Origin: Panax quinquefolius
Lineage: Eukaryota; Streptophyta; Magnoliopsida; Apiales; Araliaceae
Direction: 5' to 3'
Assembly: GCA_020205615.1 (NCBI GenBank)
Contig: CM035168.1
Location: 6,514,237 to 6,578,236 of the forward strand
Length of the DNA stretch: 64,000 nt
Shown here: positions 35,701-47,186 of the stretch, piece by piece
Position numbering within the stretch: position 1 is the first letter of the stretch
Layout: every line of letters begins with the position of its first letter
Notes under the pieces: generated by a model
The model's database searches: none
Seen by the model: the letters and a program-made list of their open reading frames with translations, nothing else
What the model was told of the DNA's origin: nothing
Made by a program: the position numbers and the translations under genes

Positions 35701-38700
35701 CCTTTGTATTCACTCCTTATTAAATTGTGGAAATGATCTGTTTACGTGGATTATGATGAAAGTCATAATAAAAGCATTGGATTGATGAAAATCATGGGTA
35801 TATGTAGTATTAGTAAGTGTTATAATGAGTTATGTTGGTTATTATGTGAAAACATGAAAGTTTCTTAGAAATCACAAAGGGTTGAAAAATTAGATTTTGG
35901 TGAAAATGGAACATGAAATTCAATTGACCATATCTCCTCTTATATTTTGAATTTTTAAGTGTGGTCAAGTTCTAGAGTTAGATCTATGAGTTTGCTAACT
36001 TATCCAAGTGGAATCACTGGAAAAGGTGTTGTAGATTTTTGTGTGGACTGATTTTAGCAAAGGAGTTAAAAACTGCCAATTTCGAAAAAGCTACTGTCCA
36101 GATTTTTAAAAGGGAATTTTCGACCACTTAATTTGTGAGAAAAATTCTGGCCATTTGGGACATGAAAGTATATGGTATAAGGTACCTCCTGTCCAAAAAT
36201 GAGTTCATTCCGACTTAAAATGAGCAAGTTATGACTATTTCAATATTTAGGTTTTTCCGAATGAAAACTTATAACCGTAGTTCTATAACTCCGATGACCA
36301 TGAAATTTAAATTGGAAGCTCAAGTTAACATGTGTAAGATCCTGCCAAGATTTGGGAATTTCTGGAATTAAACTTGAGGTAGCTAATTTCTTAAGGAATT
36401 AATTAGAAATTAATTTTTGAAAAATAGTAAATGAATTTTAAAAAATTTGAGAAAAATATATGTTCATTATGGGACTATATTCTCCTAAATCCCAAAAAGA
36501 AATATTTTTGGGACTGATTTGGTATTTTTCATGAAAATAGTTTAGTTACGAACATATGAGTTAAATATGTTATGTGAAGTAACAAAGTTGAAAAATAGAA
36601 TTTTATGGCTTGAGAATCCTATATAGGGTATATACAGATTTTTAATGAGGGATTTGATCATTGGTAATGAAATCTTATGAGTATGGCATTTTTGAATGAT
36701 TAAATGCATTATTTGTTAAAGTGTAAACAATTGAAATAAATTATTTATAAGTTTAAGAAGTTATTAGAATATTGTTATAATATTAATAATATTAGATTAT
36801 GAGTTTATTAAGTGATTGATAATATTTGGATAAATTTAAAGTCTTTAATATTTATCCTTATTTTCGTTTGATTAATGCTTATATCATTGTCATCATCCTC
36901 ATGTTTATATGGTGATGAAAGTTATCTTTGGCTTACGTGCGAAGATGGACTGCTGATTATTGAATTGTATATCTTTGGCTTACGTGCAAAGATGGATTGT
37001 TGATTATTGGTTTTCTTGTTGTATATCTTTGGCTTACGTACAGAGATGGACTTGGTATAATTATGACCAGTGATTATTCGGTATAGTCATGACCATTAAT
37101 GATTTAATGAATATCCTTGGCCCGTAGTGCAGGGATGATTCGATGATGTGGTTTATTTATTAAGCTGAGTCTCAACGATAAAAATTGATGAAAATATTTT
37201 AAATCATATGAGATAGTAGATATCATGCTCTACTTGACTCTTCTAGTGGATTACTTATTCCGCTGCAGTTAAACTTGATGTCTATTGTATTTTATCAGTT
37301 TAACATTGTTGAAGACTAATGATAATTTATTCTGCATTATCTTAGTCATAATATTTCTTACTGGGCTATTTGAGCTCACCCTTTCTTTCACTGTTCTCTT
37401 TAGGAAATGAGAATATAGTTGGGACGAGTCGGGGAAAGGAGTGACGGTCCAGATGATAGCATTAGTAGTCCTCACTATTCTGTAAAATAGTGTGACAATA
37501 AATGTAATGAGGACTCCTTTGAGTGTGGATATTGTCTAGATGGTAATATTCTTATTAAAACTCTCAGTTTATGTTTTGTCGTATTTTACACGACGGCTGT
37601 ATTATTAAGTTGTATTTGAATTATGTACCATGTATTTGGCGACTCAAGATGGGTGATGTATACCTATTTTTGGGGGCCTCACAACATGCAGAAGCTAAAG
37701 ACACTCAACAGTCATATTGTCTTTGTACTGATGACAAAAACATTCAACTGTAACACCAATGATCATGATCGTATCAATCAATAGTTCCTCGATCTTTACA
37801 CCCAGACCAAAAATAATTTTCACCACGTGTCCTTGCTATACAGGCTAAAGACACTTAACAATCATATTATCTTTGCACCCCGACCAAAGACATTCACAAC
37901 AACTTAAGTCCTGATGACAATGATATAGAAGATGAACATAAATAATAAGAATAATTAGATAAATAATAAACATGCATTAGAGATTTATTATTTAATTTGT
38001 CCAAAGTTCAATAATATTTAAATTGTCAACACGGTGTCCAAAATATTGATTCAAGTTCAAGAATAATAATATTTAAAGTTCATATATAGTTCAAATATAA
38101 TGGTTAAAATTTAACAGGAAGGTTCAGGTCAAAAGATATTAGATTAAGTACCAACTATTAAGGAAATTCTAATCATTTCAGGAATTTTCACCGTTTAATG
38201 TTAACGCCTATAGAAACGAATAAAAATTTCTTACCATAGTAGGCTTAAATTTAGGAGTATAAAAAAATGATATCCATTACCTTAACACATGACTAGATAT
38301 TGTTTTCTATGTAATTGATCAACCTATATGTATATTTATAATTTACTTTGAAACTACCACATATAAGTTTCATGGTGTATACTACCTCATATATTATGAA
38401 ATCATCAAAAGTGACTTGATAGTATAAATTTGTGTAGTGTACAAAATAGAGTAGAATAAACTTCAATATAATTTTGAAAAGAATAAAATAATATTTCGAA
38501 ACAATCTTCCAGAGGAAGCTTTTCAAAATAAATCTTCTAAAGGAAGTCTTCTAAAGAAAAAGTTGTAACCCTGATGTGTGTGGGTGCTTGTGCAACTTTT
38601 ATAGAAGAACTCACAAGAACAATTCTTGCACTCAAAGAAACACTTACACTAAACAAATTTTATAAAGTGGAATGAAGGATAAGTAAGAAAGTTATGAAAC

Positions 38701-39508
38701 TACTTATGTTAAGCCTCCTATTTATAGTCAAAACTTAACCAACATCTACCACACATTAATTAACCATAGTTTTTATATTTCAAGATTACCTTTAATCTAT
38801 AACATTCATCAATTAACTACACTTTTCACATTTCAAGGTTATCTTTAATCTACATCAATTCATCAATTCGCCATATTTTTCACATTTTAATATTATCTTT
38901 AATCTACCACATATTAATTGTCCATATTTTCATATTTCAAGATAACTTTTAATCTACCACATAATTATCCACATTTTTAAAATTTCAAGATTACATTTTT
39001 TTACTATTCACAATTATTATTATATTATTCATCTTCTTCATTATTGACTTAATGTATTAATATCACAGATATTTAAGTATACAGTCTTCTTCAAATAATG
39101 AGTATGTATAACTATTTAATACCCGTGACTTTTAATTACGTAACTTTTCATTACTACTCTTGCTATGGTCACAATTATTGGTTTAATTATGTGAAATATT
39201 GCACATTTGCTACTATGGAATATCGCGTGCCACTATTCCTTTATCACCGCGCGAGTATTTTAACAGTTAAATAAAATAGTTCCGCCGATAATTTTTTTTA
39301 TTAAAAAGGTTATTTATGTCAATTTATGTATCCGACAATTATTTCGTGTGAAGGTACAAATGATTGAATTTTTTGACTTTGTCATACTTTACCAAATATT
39401 CCCCGAAATTCTTTTTATTTTTATAATTGGCACATATCATCCTTAATATTTAGAATAATATTTATATAAAAAAAATTAAGTCTTATTTTTTAAAGTTTGG
39501 ATCTTACA

Positions 39509-40790
39509 AAGTTGGACCTGGATTGCAGCCTCTGAGTCCTTCTCTACTTCCTCGACAGCTATTTGCTGTTCTTTTGTTTCAAATATAGTAGGTAAAGGTA
39601 TAAAATTAGTTGCATTTTCCCCCTTAATTTATCAAATGCTCGAACCTCATGAAGTTGATTTTTTGTCATCACCTATTTGGTAACTATACCTCATTATTAA
39701 AAGAATTTTTCCATATAATTACTCCTAGCTAGATTTCGTTAGCAATTATCTATGTTGTGCAGATATACCAAGTTTGATACTTTCTCGGTCCAACCTTAAT
39801 TAGCACACATTGTCTAAACTTGGTGATGACCAAAATTGGTGTTTTTTAAAATTATAAAATGGCTTTTGTCCAAAAATATGATAAATAAATGATATATAGA
39901 ATATTTTTATTTTTACAAAAATATATGTCAAATTTACAAGATGCTTTCGAGATTAGAACTCTGTTAGAAAACCTTTTTAAATTAGCATTAATTATCTATT
40001 TGTTCAAGTTATTTGAACGTGCGAGAGAATCACATTAAAGCATTCCTAGATCATGCTTATATACATAGATAAAAGAAAATATATTTTTATGGTGTAATCT
40101 CTTGATTAATGGGTTGTACTTGAATTTTAAATGAACTTGTTTCTTGACTGATTGAATGTTTTTGGAGATTTGGGTGTTAAATTTTGACAGACTTTCATTC
40201 GGAATGTAATTTGTTCTCAATGAAAAATATTAGCCCTATAGTTATAAAGTAAACTCAACGGTTCTAAGATACCAAAGGCCTTTGGCTAGAGTGTTATTAC
40301 TCAACTGACAAGTCAAGGTAGAATGTGTGAGTGGGTTAAATTAGAAAGAAAAAATCGGTTCTAAGATTAACTCTGGTGAGTGGATTTTGTATAGTTATCA
40401 TCGTTATATATAAATAGATGAAATGAAATAGGGGAAGAGACAGAATCTCAAATGAGCATGTGAGAGAGAATATGAGAAGATATTAAATCTCAGTCAAACA
40501 TTATAGGGAAATAGTGAATTTAACTCAATTAACTACGAAGCAGGAAGCAGGAATCAGAAAGATTTTAGAATGATTCAAGGTGATGGGGAACCCTAATTAC
40601 AACCCTAATTTTGGTTAAATGACTTATACATTACAAGAATTTGGATCATACGCGACGAACGCGTTGCCGACAAATGCCTTACCATCAGTATTAAGACTGT
40701 TTCCGACAACTTGACTTTCAATGACGTCTGTCGTTAATGTGTCATCTAGGCCATAAAGGCTAACACTAACAGATCGATGACTAGTTCGTC
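39509..40790. other. Non-coding; partly duplicated at 63.5-63.9 kb; CACTA-like end
   Basis: 39640-40235 matches 63530-63905 in direct orientation (shared TTTTGTCATCACCTAT, AATTACTCCTA, TTAAATGAACTTGTTTCTTG and AATGAAAAAT.CTAGCCCTATA blocks) with many differences. From about 40630 the sequence CATTACAAGAATTTGG then GCGACGAACGCGTTGCCGAC looks like a CACTA (En/Spm) transposon end with its subterminal GACGA repeats. Similar GACGAA words lie beyond the next element (44690-44790), so the Ty3 element below may have inserted into a CACTA relic. Confidence 0.45.
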
Positions 40791-41004
40791 TGTAGCAGTT
40801 TAGATAATCCTGCTAGACTCCAGAAGATTAGAGAGAGATTGGAAATTGATTTTTCATATTCATTGATACCTAATTAATTACAATGATAGACTTATATAGC
40901 AAAGATGAAAATTAATCCTACTCATTGATATATAAAAACCAATATCCACTATTGGATCACTCTAATATAAAGCTCATTTTTCTACTAGACCCATATACGT
41001 AGCA
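40791..41004 (-). repeat. 3' LTR of the Ty3-type element
   Basis: Sense start TGCTACGTATATGGG at 41004, end TCTAAACTGCTACA at 40791. It matches 44425-44620 with small indels. Confidence 0.85.
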
Positions 41005-41246
41005 ATACTCCGCCCTTCAAAAACCACCTTGTCCTCAAGGTGGGATTGTGTCCTGCACCATTATCAAGAGCGAAGTGCTTTGCAGTTCGGTATCTTAAAA
41101 CTGGATAGACCCCATGTGATGCCTTATCACATGAACAAAGTTGAACTTTATCCCTTGAACAATTTGAGGATTACCGTGAACAATTTCTGCCACACATCAA
41201 AGGAGTAGAATTTGAGTCATCATACCAAAATTTCCTCCACTTTCAT

Positions 41247-43425
41247 CTACTGAAATTGTTGTTTGCAGCCTTCCCTGCTATATTCTGGTAGAGCATGAGC
41301 TTCAACTTTGTCTGACCAGTAGCCCAACACAAACCCATCAACAATAAAGGAGTGCACAAATCTTAACAGATCAAGTAGATCATCACAAACAACCATGTCA
41401 ATATCTATATTGAGAATACCAATATATAACATCGTGTGTACAGAATCATATATGCTGCCAAAAAGAGCTTGTTCCTGCGACTCTTGTGACGAGTCTCTTG
41501 GTGACATTTCATCATTAATAATGAGAATTAAACTCTTCATCTCTGTCCAAAACTGAATTCCATGAATGAATTGCAGCCAAGGTGAGAAATCACGATGATT
41601 CCATTTAGCATCAACATAAAAATCCATTCGTAAATCATGAGCATATAAAGCAGAATGGGCAACCCACTTGATGAAATTAACCAAATCATTTTTACCTTTG
41701 AAATTATACCAGTAAAAAAATTGCAGAAAGAGGATCTCATGAAAATTAAATGTCTCATCAATGTATCTCTGCATTATCAACATGTTCTCGCCATACTCCT
41801 TCCGCATCTGAAAGTTCACAGTCTTCTTAAAAAGCTTTACTCGAGGCGTGTCATTGAACTCTTGTTTCTCTGTTTTAAACAAGCAAGCCAGCAGACCATT
41901 TATTAACTCTAATAGAGCCAAACCAATTAACTGCTTAATAGTACCATCGAATTCTTTGATCCGGTCTCTACACCAACTTAAAAACTTTTGTGCAAAATTC
42001 AGGAATTTACTGTTCCTATCAACCCAGCATACTGGAACATTTAGTGTACACACTCCATGAGTGAAAAAATCAAATATTCCCAACACCAACATATAACGAC
42101 TCAAGTCAATATCATTCTTGTTAGCAATTTCAACATGTGTTTTATCGAATAATTGGGCACAGAAACTCATTGCCATTTCTATACTAAGGTACAATTAAGA
42201 TAACCATATCAACCAGTACATTCTCCAGAAGACATGGAGCATCAACGCTGGTTCCTTTTTTCATTGTATCATCCGGAGCTTTGAGTGCCTCATCTTCTGC
42301 AAGACCAATGATTGTTGGTCCCCATGAACCAACGCAGTCAGTGTAGTCATTCCAATCGATGTCCCACATGTGAGAGCCTTTGACAGAATCAATTACAATA
42401 AGCTGTCCACCAACTGATTTAAATGTACAGACAGGAAAATTTACATTTCCAGGCATCAATTCCTTGGTGAGTTCACCATTTGTATCTACAAACTTCCTAA
42501 ACGCTGATGGAAACATTCTCGGAAACATTCCAGCCCCAAATGAAATTTTAAAATGCTCCACTGAAGTGTGAGATACCAACTCTTTTTGCGCAAAGATTAC
42601 CAAAAGTTCAAGCCCTGCCTACTACTTTCTCTCATAAAACGAATTCCTTATTCCTTCTATCGTTTCTGCAAAAATGAGAATTAACCTTTTCCTCAAAAAT
42701 GTGTCCTCTCCATTTGACATGTAAAATGCAATATCACAAGATGTGTAATCATTGAAACAAATACTGAAAACTAGGAGATGAGGAAAATTATTCAAATTCC
42801 AACTTGATAATACCTTTAGTCCCTCAGACCCAACTGCTCTAGTTTCCATAATAGCATCAAAGTTTAGCGCATGTCTAATTATATTTTTTGCATCATTTTC
42901 CTGTCCTTTAAAAAACAATTTGTCCACAAGGAAGAATTTTGGAGCATTTTTGTATTTTGTAGCACTAGTGATATAAAATATTCCTCCTGGATCAAAACTA
43001 ATCCACCAAGAAAGACTACATGATAATCCAATTCTTTTATAATACAACAACTTCCCACAAAGGAATGCACTAGCTAGGACAAAAAGTACTCCATTTATTT
43101 TAGAGTATTCCTCGTTATCCTTCACTTTATGCAGCCACATAAAGGAATGCTCTATAACCTCACTCGAAAAAATATGGGGCTGAAGTTTGTACTACTTTAC
43201 TGTAGAATCCTCAATTGTACCCTCATTAATGGCAATCACAAATCCCCAATTACTAGACTTCTCTTTTTCAGAAACTAAAGCTCTCAAAGTATTGTCTGCT
43301 AAATTAAATTTAGACAACTGAGAGGAAGTTATAGCATTCTTTTTCAGGAATTTCTTCAAACACCATAGCCTCATCCCTTTTTGCAGACACTGTACCAGAA
43401 ATTGTGAGGGATTGAACATTTTCAA
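41247..43425 (-). pseudogene. Long unrecognised frame in place of pol
   Basis: Reading leftwards, one frame runs from 43425 to 42184, with stops near 43190 and 42620, and then a +/-1 shift leads into an uninterrupted 315-codon stretch (42194-41247). Together this is about 720 codons. Visible pieces: LSKFNLADNTLRALVSEKEK, WWISFDPGGIFYITSATKYK, FHSW-free hydrophobic/aromatic segments such as HEILFLQFFYWYNFKGKN, and an acidic end. Composition is that of a soluble globular protein with no membrane segments or zinc motifs. I do not recognise a family. It has no RT, integrase or protease motif. Position between gag and the polypurine tract, same strand, suggests it was translated with or after gag. 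It could be a captured host sequence or a lineage-specific retroelement protein. Confidence 0.6.
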
Positions 43426-44398
43426 CTTGCAATGATTCTAAGAAATCTTCTGGTGGAACCAAATATGAAGTTTTCCAGTGTTTTTCTTTCAAGTCAGATT
43501 TTGTGCTAGATGTTTTGTCTACAACTGAACTTTGAATCATTTCAATACCCATTGAAAGCTCGTGATTATTTTGATCATTATCTATCTTATCATCAGCATT
43601 CCAAGCCATAATTTCCATATCCATGGTTTTACTTCTGCCATCACTGTACATCAACTGATTTTGATTCGTCACAAAACATAAACAATCCTCATCCTCACAA
43701 AACCCAGAAATCAGAACATTCCTCGACAATTTATCTCTTATAGGCATTTCATCAAACACACAATAAGCAACATCCAGAGGTGTTGTTGGTATTACTTGAG
43801 TGGTAGTTTGAATGTGTTTAAAGTCATGAATTGAGGCGGATTGGTGTTTTATGGGACTGAGTTGAGTTGTTTTTGCCACGAATAACTTTTCCTCATAAAA
43901 CTTAGCTAAACCAATAGCATGATGTAAATTATAGGGTTGGGCAGTATGAACTTCACACTAAATTTCATCTTTTAGACCATTAATGAAACATCCCATCAGA
44001 AAATTTTCACTTAACCCATATATCCTTGTGGCTAACAGTTGGAATTGTACCTTATAATCAGCTACCGATGTAGTTTGTACGAGCTTAGAGAATTGTGTGC
44101 TTGGATCCTGATATGATGAAGAGTTGACTTGGGTTTGCAACGTTGTTAGGGCACTACCAGTATAGTGAGGACCATCAGTTTTCATCTTCAGCCATTGTTC
44201 ATCAGCTACGCGGATCTGCAATTGATGCTGCCCTGTGTCAAGTTTGGGTTAAACTTGATTCTTCACCTGATTATCAGCATGCTCTGTAGGATGACTACGA
44301 GCTTGTTGCATAACCTCTTGTACGACCGTGGCCATGGTAGCACAAAATTGCTCTGCAAATTTGGCACAAATTGCCTCGATAGAATTAGGATAGGCCAT
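43310..44398 (-). pseudogene. Ty3-type gag-like protein with a PPR-like segment
   Basis: The start ATG (44396-44398, MAYPNSIEAICAKFAEQF) lies just inside the 5' LTR. The frame has two stop codons (near 44250 and 43958) but is otherwise continuous to about 43310. It contains the retrotransposon gag signature: SSYQDPSTQFSKLVQTTSV, a YKVQFQLLATR block and FINGLKDEI, then AQPYNLHHAIGLAK. After about 43790 comes VFDEMPIRDKLSRNVLISGF, which resembles a plant pentatricopeptide (PPR) motif, then a Ser/Asp/Lys-rich stretch. No CCHC knuckle is seen. The overlap with the next frame (43425-43310) marks a frameshift. Confidence 0.7.
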
Positions 44399-44424
44399 TG
44401 GAACTCTCTCAACGAAAGTACCAA

Positions 44425-44620
44425 TGTAGCAGTTTAGATTTCTGATTAGAGATTGATTGGAAATTAATTTTTATATTCATTGATACCTAATATTAGAATG
44501 ATAGATTTATATAGCAAAGTTAAAAATTAATCTTACCCATTGATATATAAAAACTAATATCCACCCCTTGAATCACTCTAATATATAGCTCATTTTTCTA
44601 CTAAACCCTGATACGTAACC
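44425..44620 (-). repeat. 5' LTR of the Ty3-type element
   Basis: Matches the 3' LTR. In sense it ends TCTAAACTGCTACA and is followed by TTGGTACTTTCGTTGAGAGA, a primer-site region resembling TGGTATCAGAGCTTTCG with an internal deletion. The first two sense bases have changed (GG instead of TG). Confidence 0.82.
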
Positions 44621-45185
44621 TCGTCACCAATGTGTTATGATCCTTAAAAAATGACGTTTTAACTTAGCACTAACATTTTACACTTGCTGGAAAATTAAAT
44701 TAGGCCGACGAAATCTTACTATAGACAACCACGCTTTCTGTCGAGAATAACAACAAAGGCGACGAACCCATAAATGACAACGAATCTATCTAGAATGGCT
44801 CAAAAATAACTCATGATTTTACTTTAAAAAATCAATATTAATTCTATATTTTGGAACAGATCTAGTTTTTATTAAACTAAACTAAATTAATAAATGTATT
44901 TAAGAATGTTCATGAATTGTGTTAATTAATAATTATATTAGTACAAGCATGGGTAAATGTCCAAGTACATGAATGTATCTAGAAGAATCTTGAAATATGT
45001 ATGACTAGATTCATGTACATGTATTTAGTCATGTAGTAATTATTATTAAAGTGTTTCTAGAAATGTTCTAGGAGTCTTATAGATAGTGAGTCATTTTATG
45101 TAGAGAAGGGTAAGTGAGATATAAGTTGAAGACTAACAATTATTACTATATATCCACTTTCTCTTTATATATAATTTATCACTTA

Positions 45186-46021
45186 TGAAACAATCCGGTC
45201 AAATCTCGAGTTCGGAACAAATCTCGGGTCAAATTTCAAGTCTGAATCAAATCAAATCCATCAAGATAAGGCCTCAAACCACTGACCCAAAAGGTCATGA
45301 CTTGAAGGTACTATTAGTAGTAACTTATTTCCTTATATGCAGATAAATTTATCCCCTATCTTCCGATTTGGGACTGGGGTGTTACAAACTCCCCCACTTC
45401 AATTTCTGGCGTCCCCGTCAGAACCGATCACACATACGGCCCAAAGATCTTTACCTCTCTGCCATTGTGGGATAATACCGGCTGACTTCGTGTCCCCACC
45501 TCCGGACCTCCATCTCTCCATTGTGGGATAATACCACCAGCCTTCGTGTCCCCACCTCTAGCAATCCGATCGGATAACTCGACCCAAGCTTTCGAGAGTC
45601 GACTCTGTTTTTCTGATCACACATACGGCCCAAAAATCTTTACCTCTCTAGCCATTGTGGGATAATACCGGCTGACTTCGTGTCCCCACCTCTGGACCTC
45701 CATCTCTCCATTGTGGGATAATACCACCAGCCTTCGTGTCCCCACCTCTAGCAATCCGATCGGATAACCCGACCCAAGCTTTCGAGAGTCGACTCTGTTA
45801 CCATATGAAATAACCCTGGTCAAATCCCAAGTCCGAATCGAATCAAATCCATCAAGATAAGGCCTCAAACCACTGGCCCAATAATATCTTCTTGGGTCAT
45901 CTTAGCCCACCATAGGCTCACCCAAAAGGTCATGACTTGAAGGTACTATTGGTAGTAACTTATTTCCTTATATGCAGACAAATTTTTCTCCTATCTTCCG
46001 ATGTGGGACTGAGGTGTTACA
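45186..46021 (-). mobile_element. TRIM (terminal-repeat retrotransposon in miniature)
   Basis: An 836-base element on the minus strand. The 5' LTR is 45806-46021 (sense start TGTAACACCTCAGTCCCACA, end TTTCA) and the 3' LTR is 45186-45386. A primer site TGGTAACAGAGTC (45791-45803) follows the 5' LTR after two bases, and a polypurine tract AAGTGGGGGAGTT (about 45387-45399) precedes the 3' LTR. The interior is non-coding, GC-rich for this window, and made of a tandem duplication. All hallmarks of a TRIM are present; mobilisation must rely on proteins from elsewhere. Confidence 0.88.
45425..45800 (-). repeat. Tandem duplication forming the TRIM interior
   Basis: Two units of about 188 bases (about 45425-45613 and 45614-45800) are nearly identical, each beginning CTGATCACACATACGGCCC-like and ending GAGTCGACTCTGTT. 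Each unit itself holds two copies of CCATTGTGGGATAATACC and CTTCGTGTCCCCACCTC. The second unit carries the functional-looking primer site at its end; the first has lost it. Confidence 0.85.
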
Positions 46022-47186
46022 ACTTAAGAGAGGTTATTTGTTGTTATCGAAGTGTTCCGCTGTACAGCGAATGCAAAGTGTGCTCGTTAAACCTCCAGAA
46101 TGCAATTTAGCAAAGGTGCTAGTTGCAAAGAAATTTAAAAAAGAAGTTTGTGAGTTCAATAACGTCATAAAGGTCGTTATATTGATAATGTTCGAGAGGT
46201 AAATTATAGAAAAATGATATTTCTTAAGTATGAATATAAAAAATGAGAAATTAAAGAGACGTCGAATAAAGAAATATTTGAAGAGGCAAAAGAAGAAGAA
46301 AAAAAAAGAGAGAGAAGGTGATCAAAGAAATTGAATTAATTGACAAAATTGTCAATGATGGAAATCTTGTTGAAATTATGAAAATAGAAGAAAAGATTGT
46401 TGATCAAGACTGTATGTTCGAAAATTTAGAGAAGAATGAGAAAATTATTTTGTGTTAAAATTGATTTGGGATTTATAATGGTAAATTTTGTGGAAGACAT
46501 TAAATGGGTTAACATGGAGGAGTATTTTGATTAAATGAAGTTCAGAAATAGTGAAATAGATAAGAAATACAAGCTTGTAAAATATGAAAAACTAATAAGC
46601 AAGATCAAGAAGAACAAATAAAAACTTCAAGCATATTTGAAGAAGAAATATGGAGGCATAAAATTGAAGAAAAGAGAGAAAATTATCACTTCCAATGAAA
46701 TTACAAAAATGATAAAAGTATTCCAACGTGTTAAAGATTCAAGTATGCCAAGAAAATTATTTGTCATTTACAACAATGGAGATGACAAAAGACTTTCTTG
46801 CGTTTGAAGGAATCAGAAGATCAAAAAGTTTTATGATATTATGAAGAATAAATTTGGTTTACGGAGGTATTGTTAAATAACTAAACCAAATTAATAAATT
46901 TCTTTCAGAATGTTCATAAATTGTCTTAATTAGTATTTATATTAGTACATGTATTGGTGAATGTCCAAGTACATGCATTAATGTATCTAAAAGAGTCTTG
47001 GAATATGTATGACTAGATTCATATACATACATTTGATTATGTAGTAATTATTAGAGTGTCTCTAAAAATGTTTCGGGAGTTTTATGTAGTGAAGGGTAAA
47101 TAAGTGAGATAGAAGACAATTATTATTATATATCCACTTCCTCTCTATAATTTATCATCTTTCATATATTAATTTCCAACAGTTTT

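Larger units (their letters stand above)
33619..37683 (+). mobile_element. Solo LTR (4.1 kb) of the long-LTR family, copy D
   Basis: It starts TGTGAGACCCCAGATTTTAC and ends TTTTTGGGGGCCTCACA on the plus strand. The flanks are CCATG (33614-33618) and ACATG (37684-37688), a 5-bp TSD with one change. It lies in opposite orientation inside the 32906-39508 solo LTR. It holds several minisatellites (34432-34880), the stem-loop array (35140-35700) and a TATA box at 34916-34923. It is non-coding and the most complete copy of the family in the window. Confidence 0.82.
32906..39508 (-). mobile_element. Solo LTR of the long-LTR family, split by copy D (outer)
   Basis: In sense it starts TGTAAGATCCAAACTTT at 39508 and ends with the GAGTCA...GAGGCGTCACA border at 32906. 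After removing 33619-37683 and one TSD it is about 2.5 kb. It contains diverged 39-bp-type stem-loop words (CTTTGCAC...GCCAAAGA) on both sides of copy D. Flanks ATTTT (32901-32905) and AAGTT (39509-39513) match at only three of five positions, so this is an old insertion. Confidence 0.65.
40791..44620 (-). mobile_element. Non-autonomous Ty3-type retrotransposon without pol
   Basis: A 3.8-kb element on the minus strand with about 0.2-kb LTRs (40791-41004 and 44425-44620). The polypurine region before the 3' LTR (sense CTTGAGGACAAGGT, then TTTTTGAAGGGCGGAGTAT, about 41005-41048) is typical of Ty3/gypsy elements. A gag-like frame starts just inside the 5' LTR. After it comes about 2.2 kb of unrecognised coding-like sequence. 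No protease, RT, RNase H or integrase can be found, so it would depend on another element for movement. Confidence 0.85.
40786..44625. repeat. Target-site duplication TCGTC
   Basis: TCGTC occurs at 40786-40790 and 44621-44625, immediately outside the two short LTRs. Confidence 0.88.
45181..46026. repeat. Target-site duplication ACTTA of the TRIM
   Basis: ACTTA lies at 45181-45185 and 46022-46026, immediately outside the TRIM LTR ends. Confidence 0.88.
44870..47181 (+). mobile_element. Non-autonomous LTR retrotransposon holding a TRIM
   Basis: Direct repeats of about 310 bases: the 5' LTR starts at 44870 (TATTAAACTAAACTAAATT) and is broken by the TRIM at 45185; the 3' LTR is 46871-47181 (TGTTAAATAACTAAACC ... 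TTTCCAACA), preceded by TTTACGGAGGTAT as polypurine tract. Without the TRIM the element is about 1.5 kb. Behind the 5' LTR, GTTGTTATCGAAGTG may be a decayed primer site. The interior (about 46040-46860) encodes a Lys/Glu-rich, much-interrupted frame (for example IELIDKIVNDGNLVEIMKIE) of unknown kind. No pol is present. Confidence 0.75.
44865..47186. repeat. Target-site duplication GTTTT
   Basis: GTTTT lies at 44865-44869 and 47182-47186, next to the outer ends of the direct repeats of the element between them. Confidence 0.75.

Noticed and set aside
41655..42060. Plus-strand frames opposite the unknown Ty3-element frame
   Set aside because: They are antisense shadows of the longer minus-strand frame.
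40632..44810. Complete CACTA element around the Ty3 insertion
   Set aside because: Only the left end looks CACTA-like; no matching right end or 3-bp TSD could be found, so it is mentioned but not called.
45451..45868. Open frames in the TRIM interior
   Set aside because: They come from the tandem GC-rich units on the non-coding strand logic of the TRIM; TRIMs do not encode proteins.
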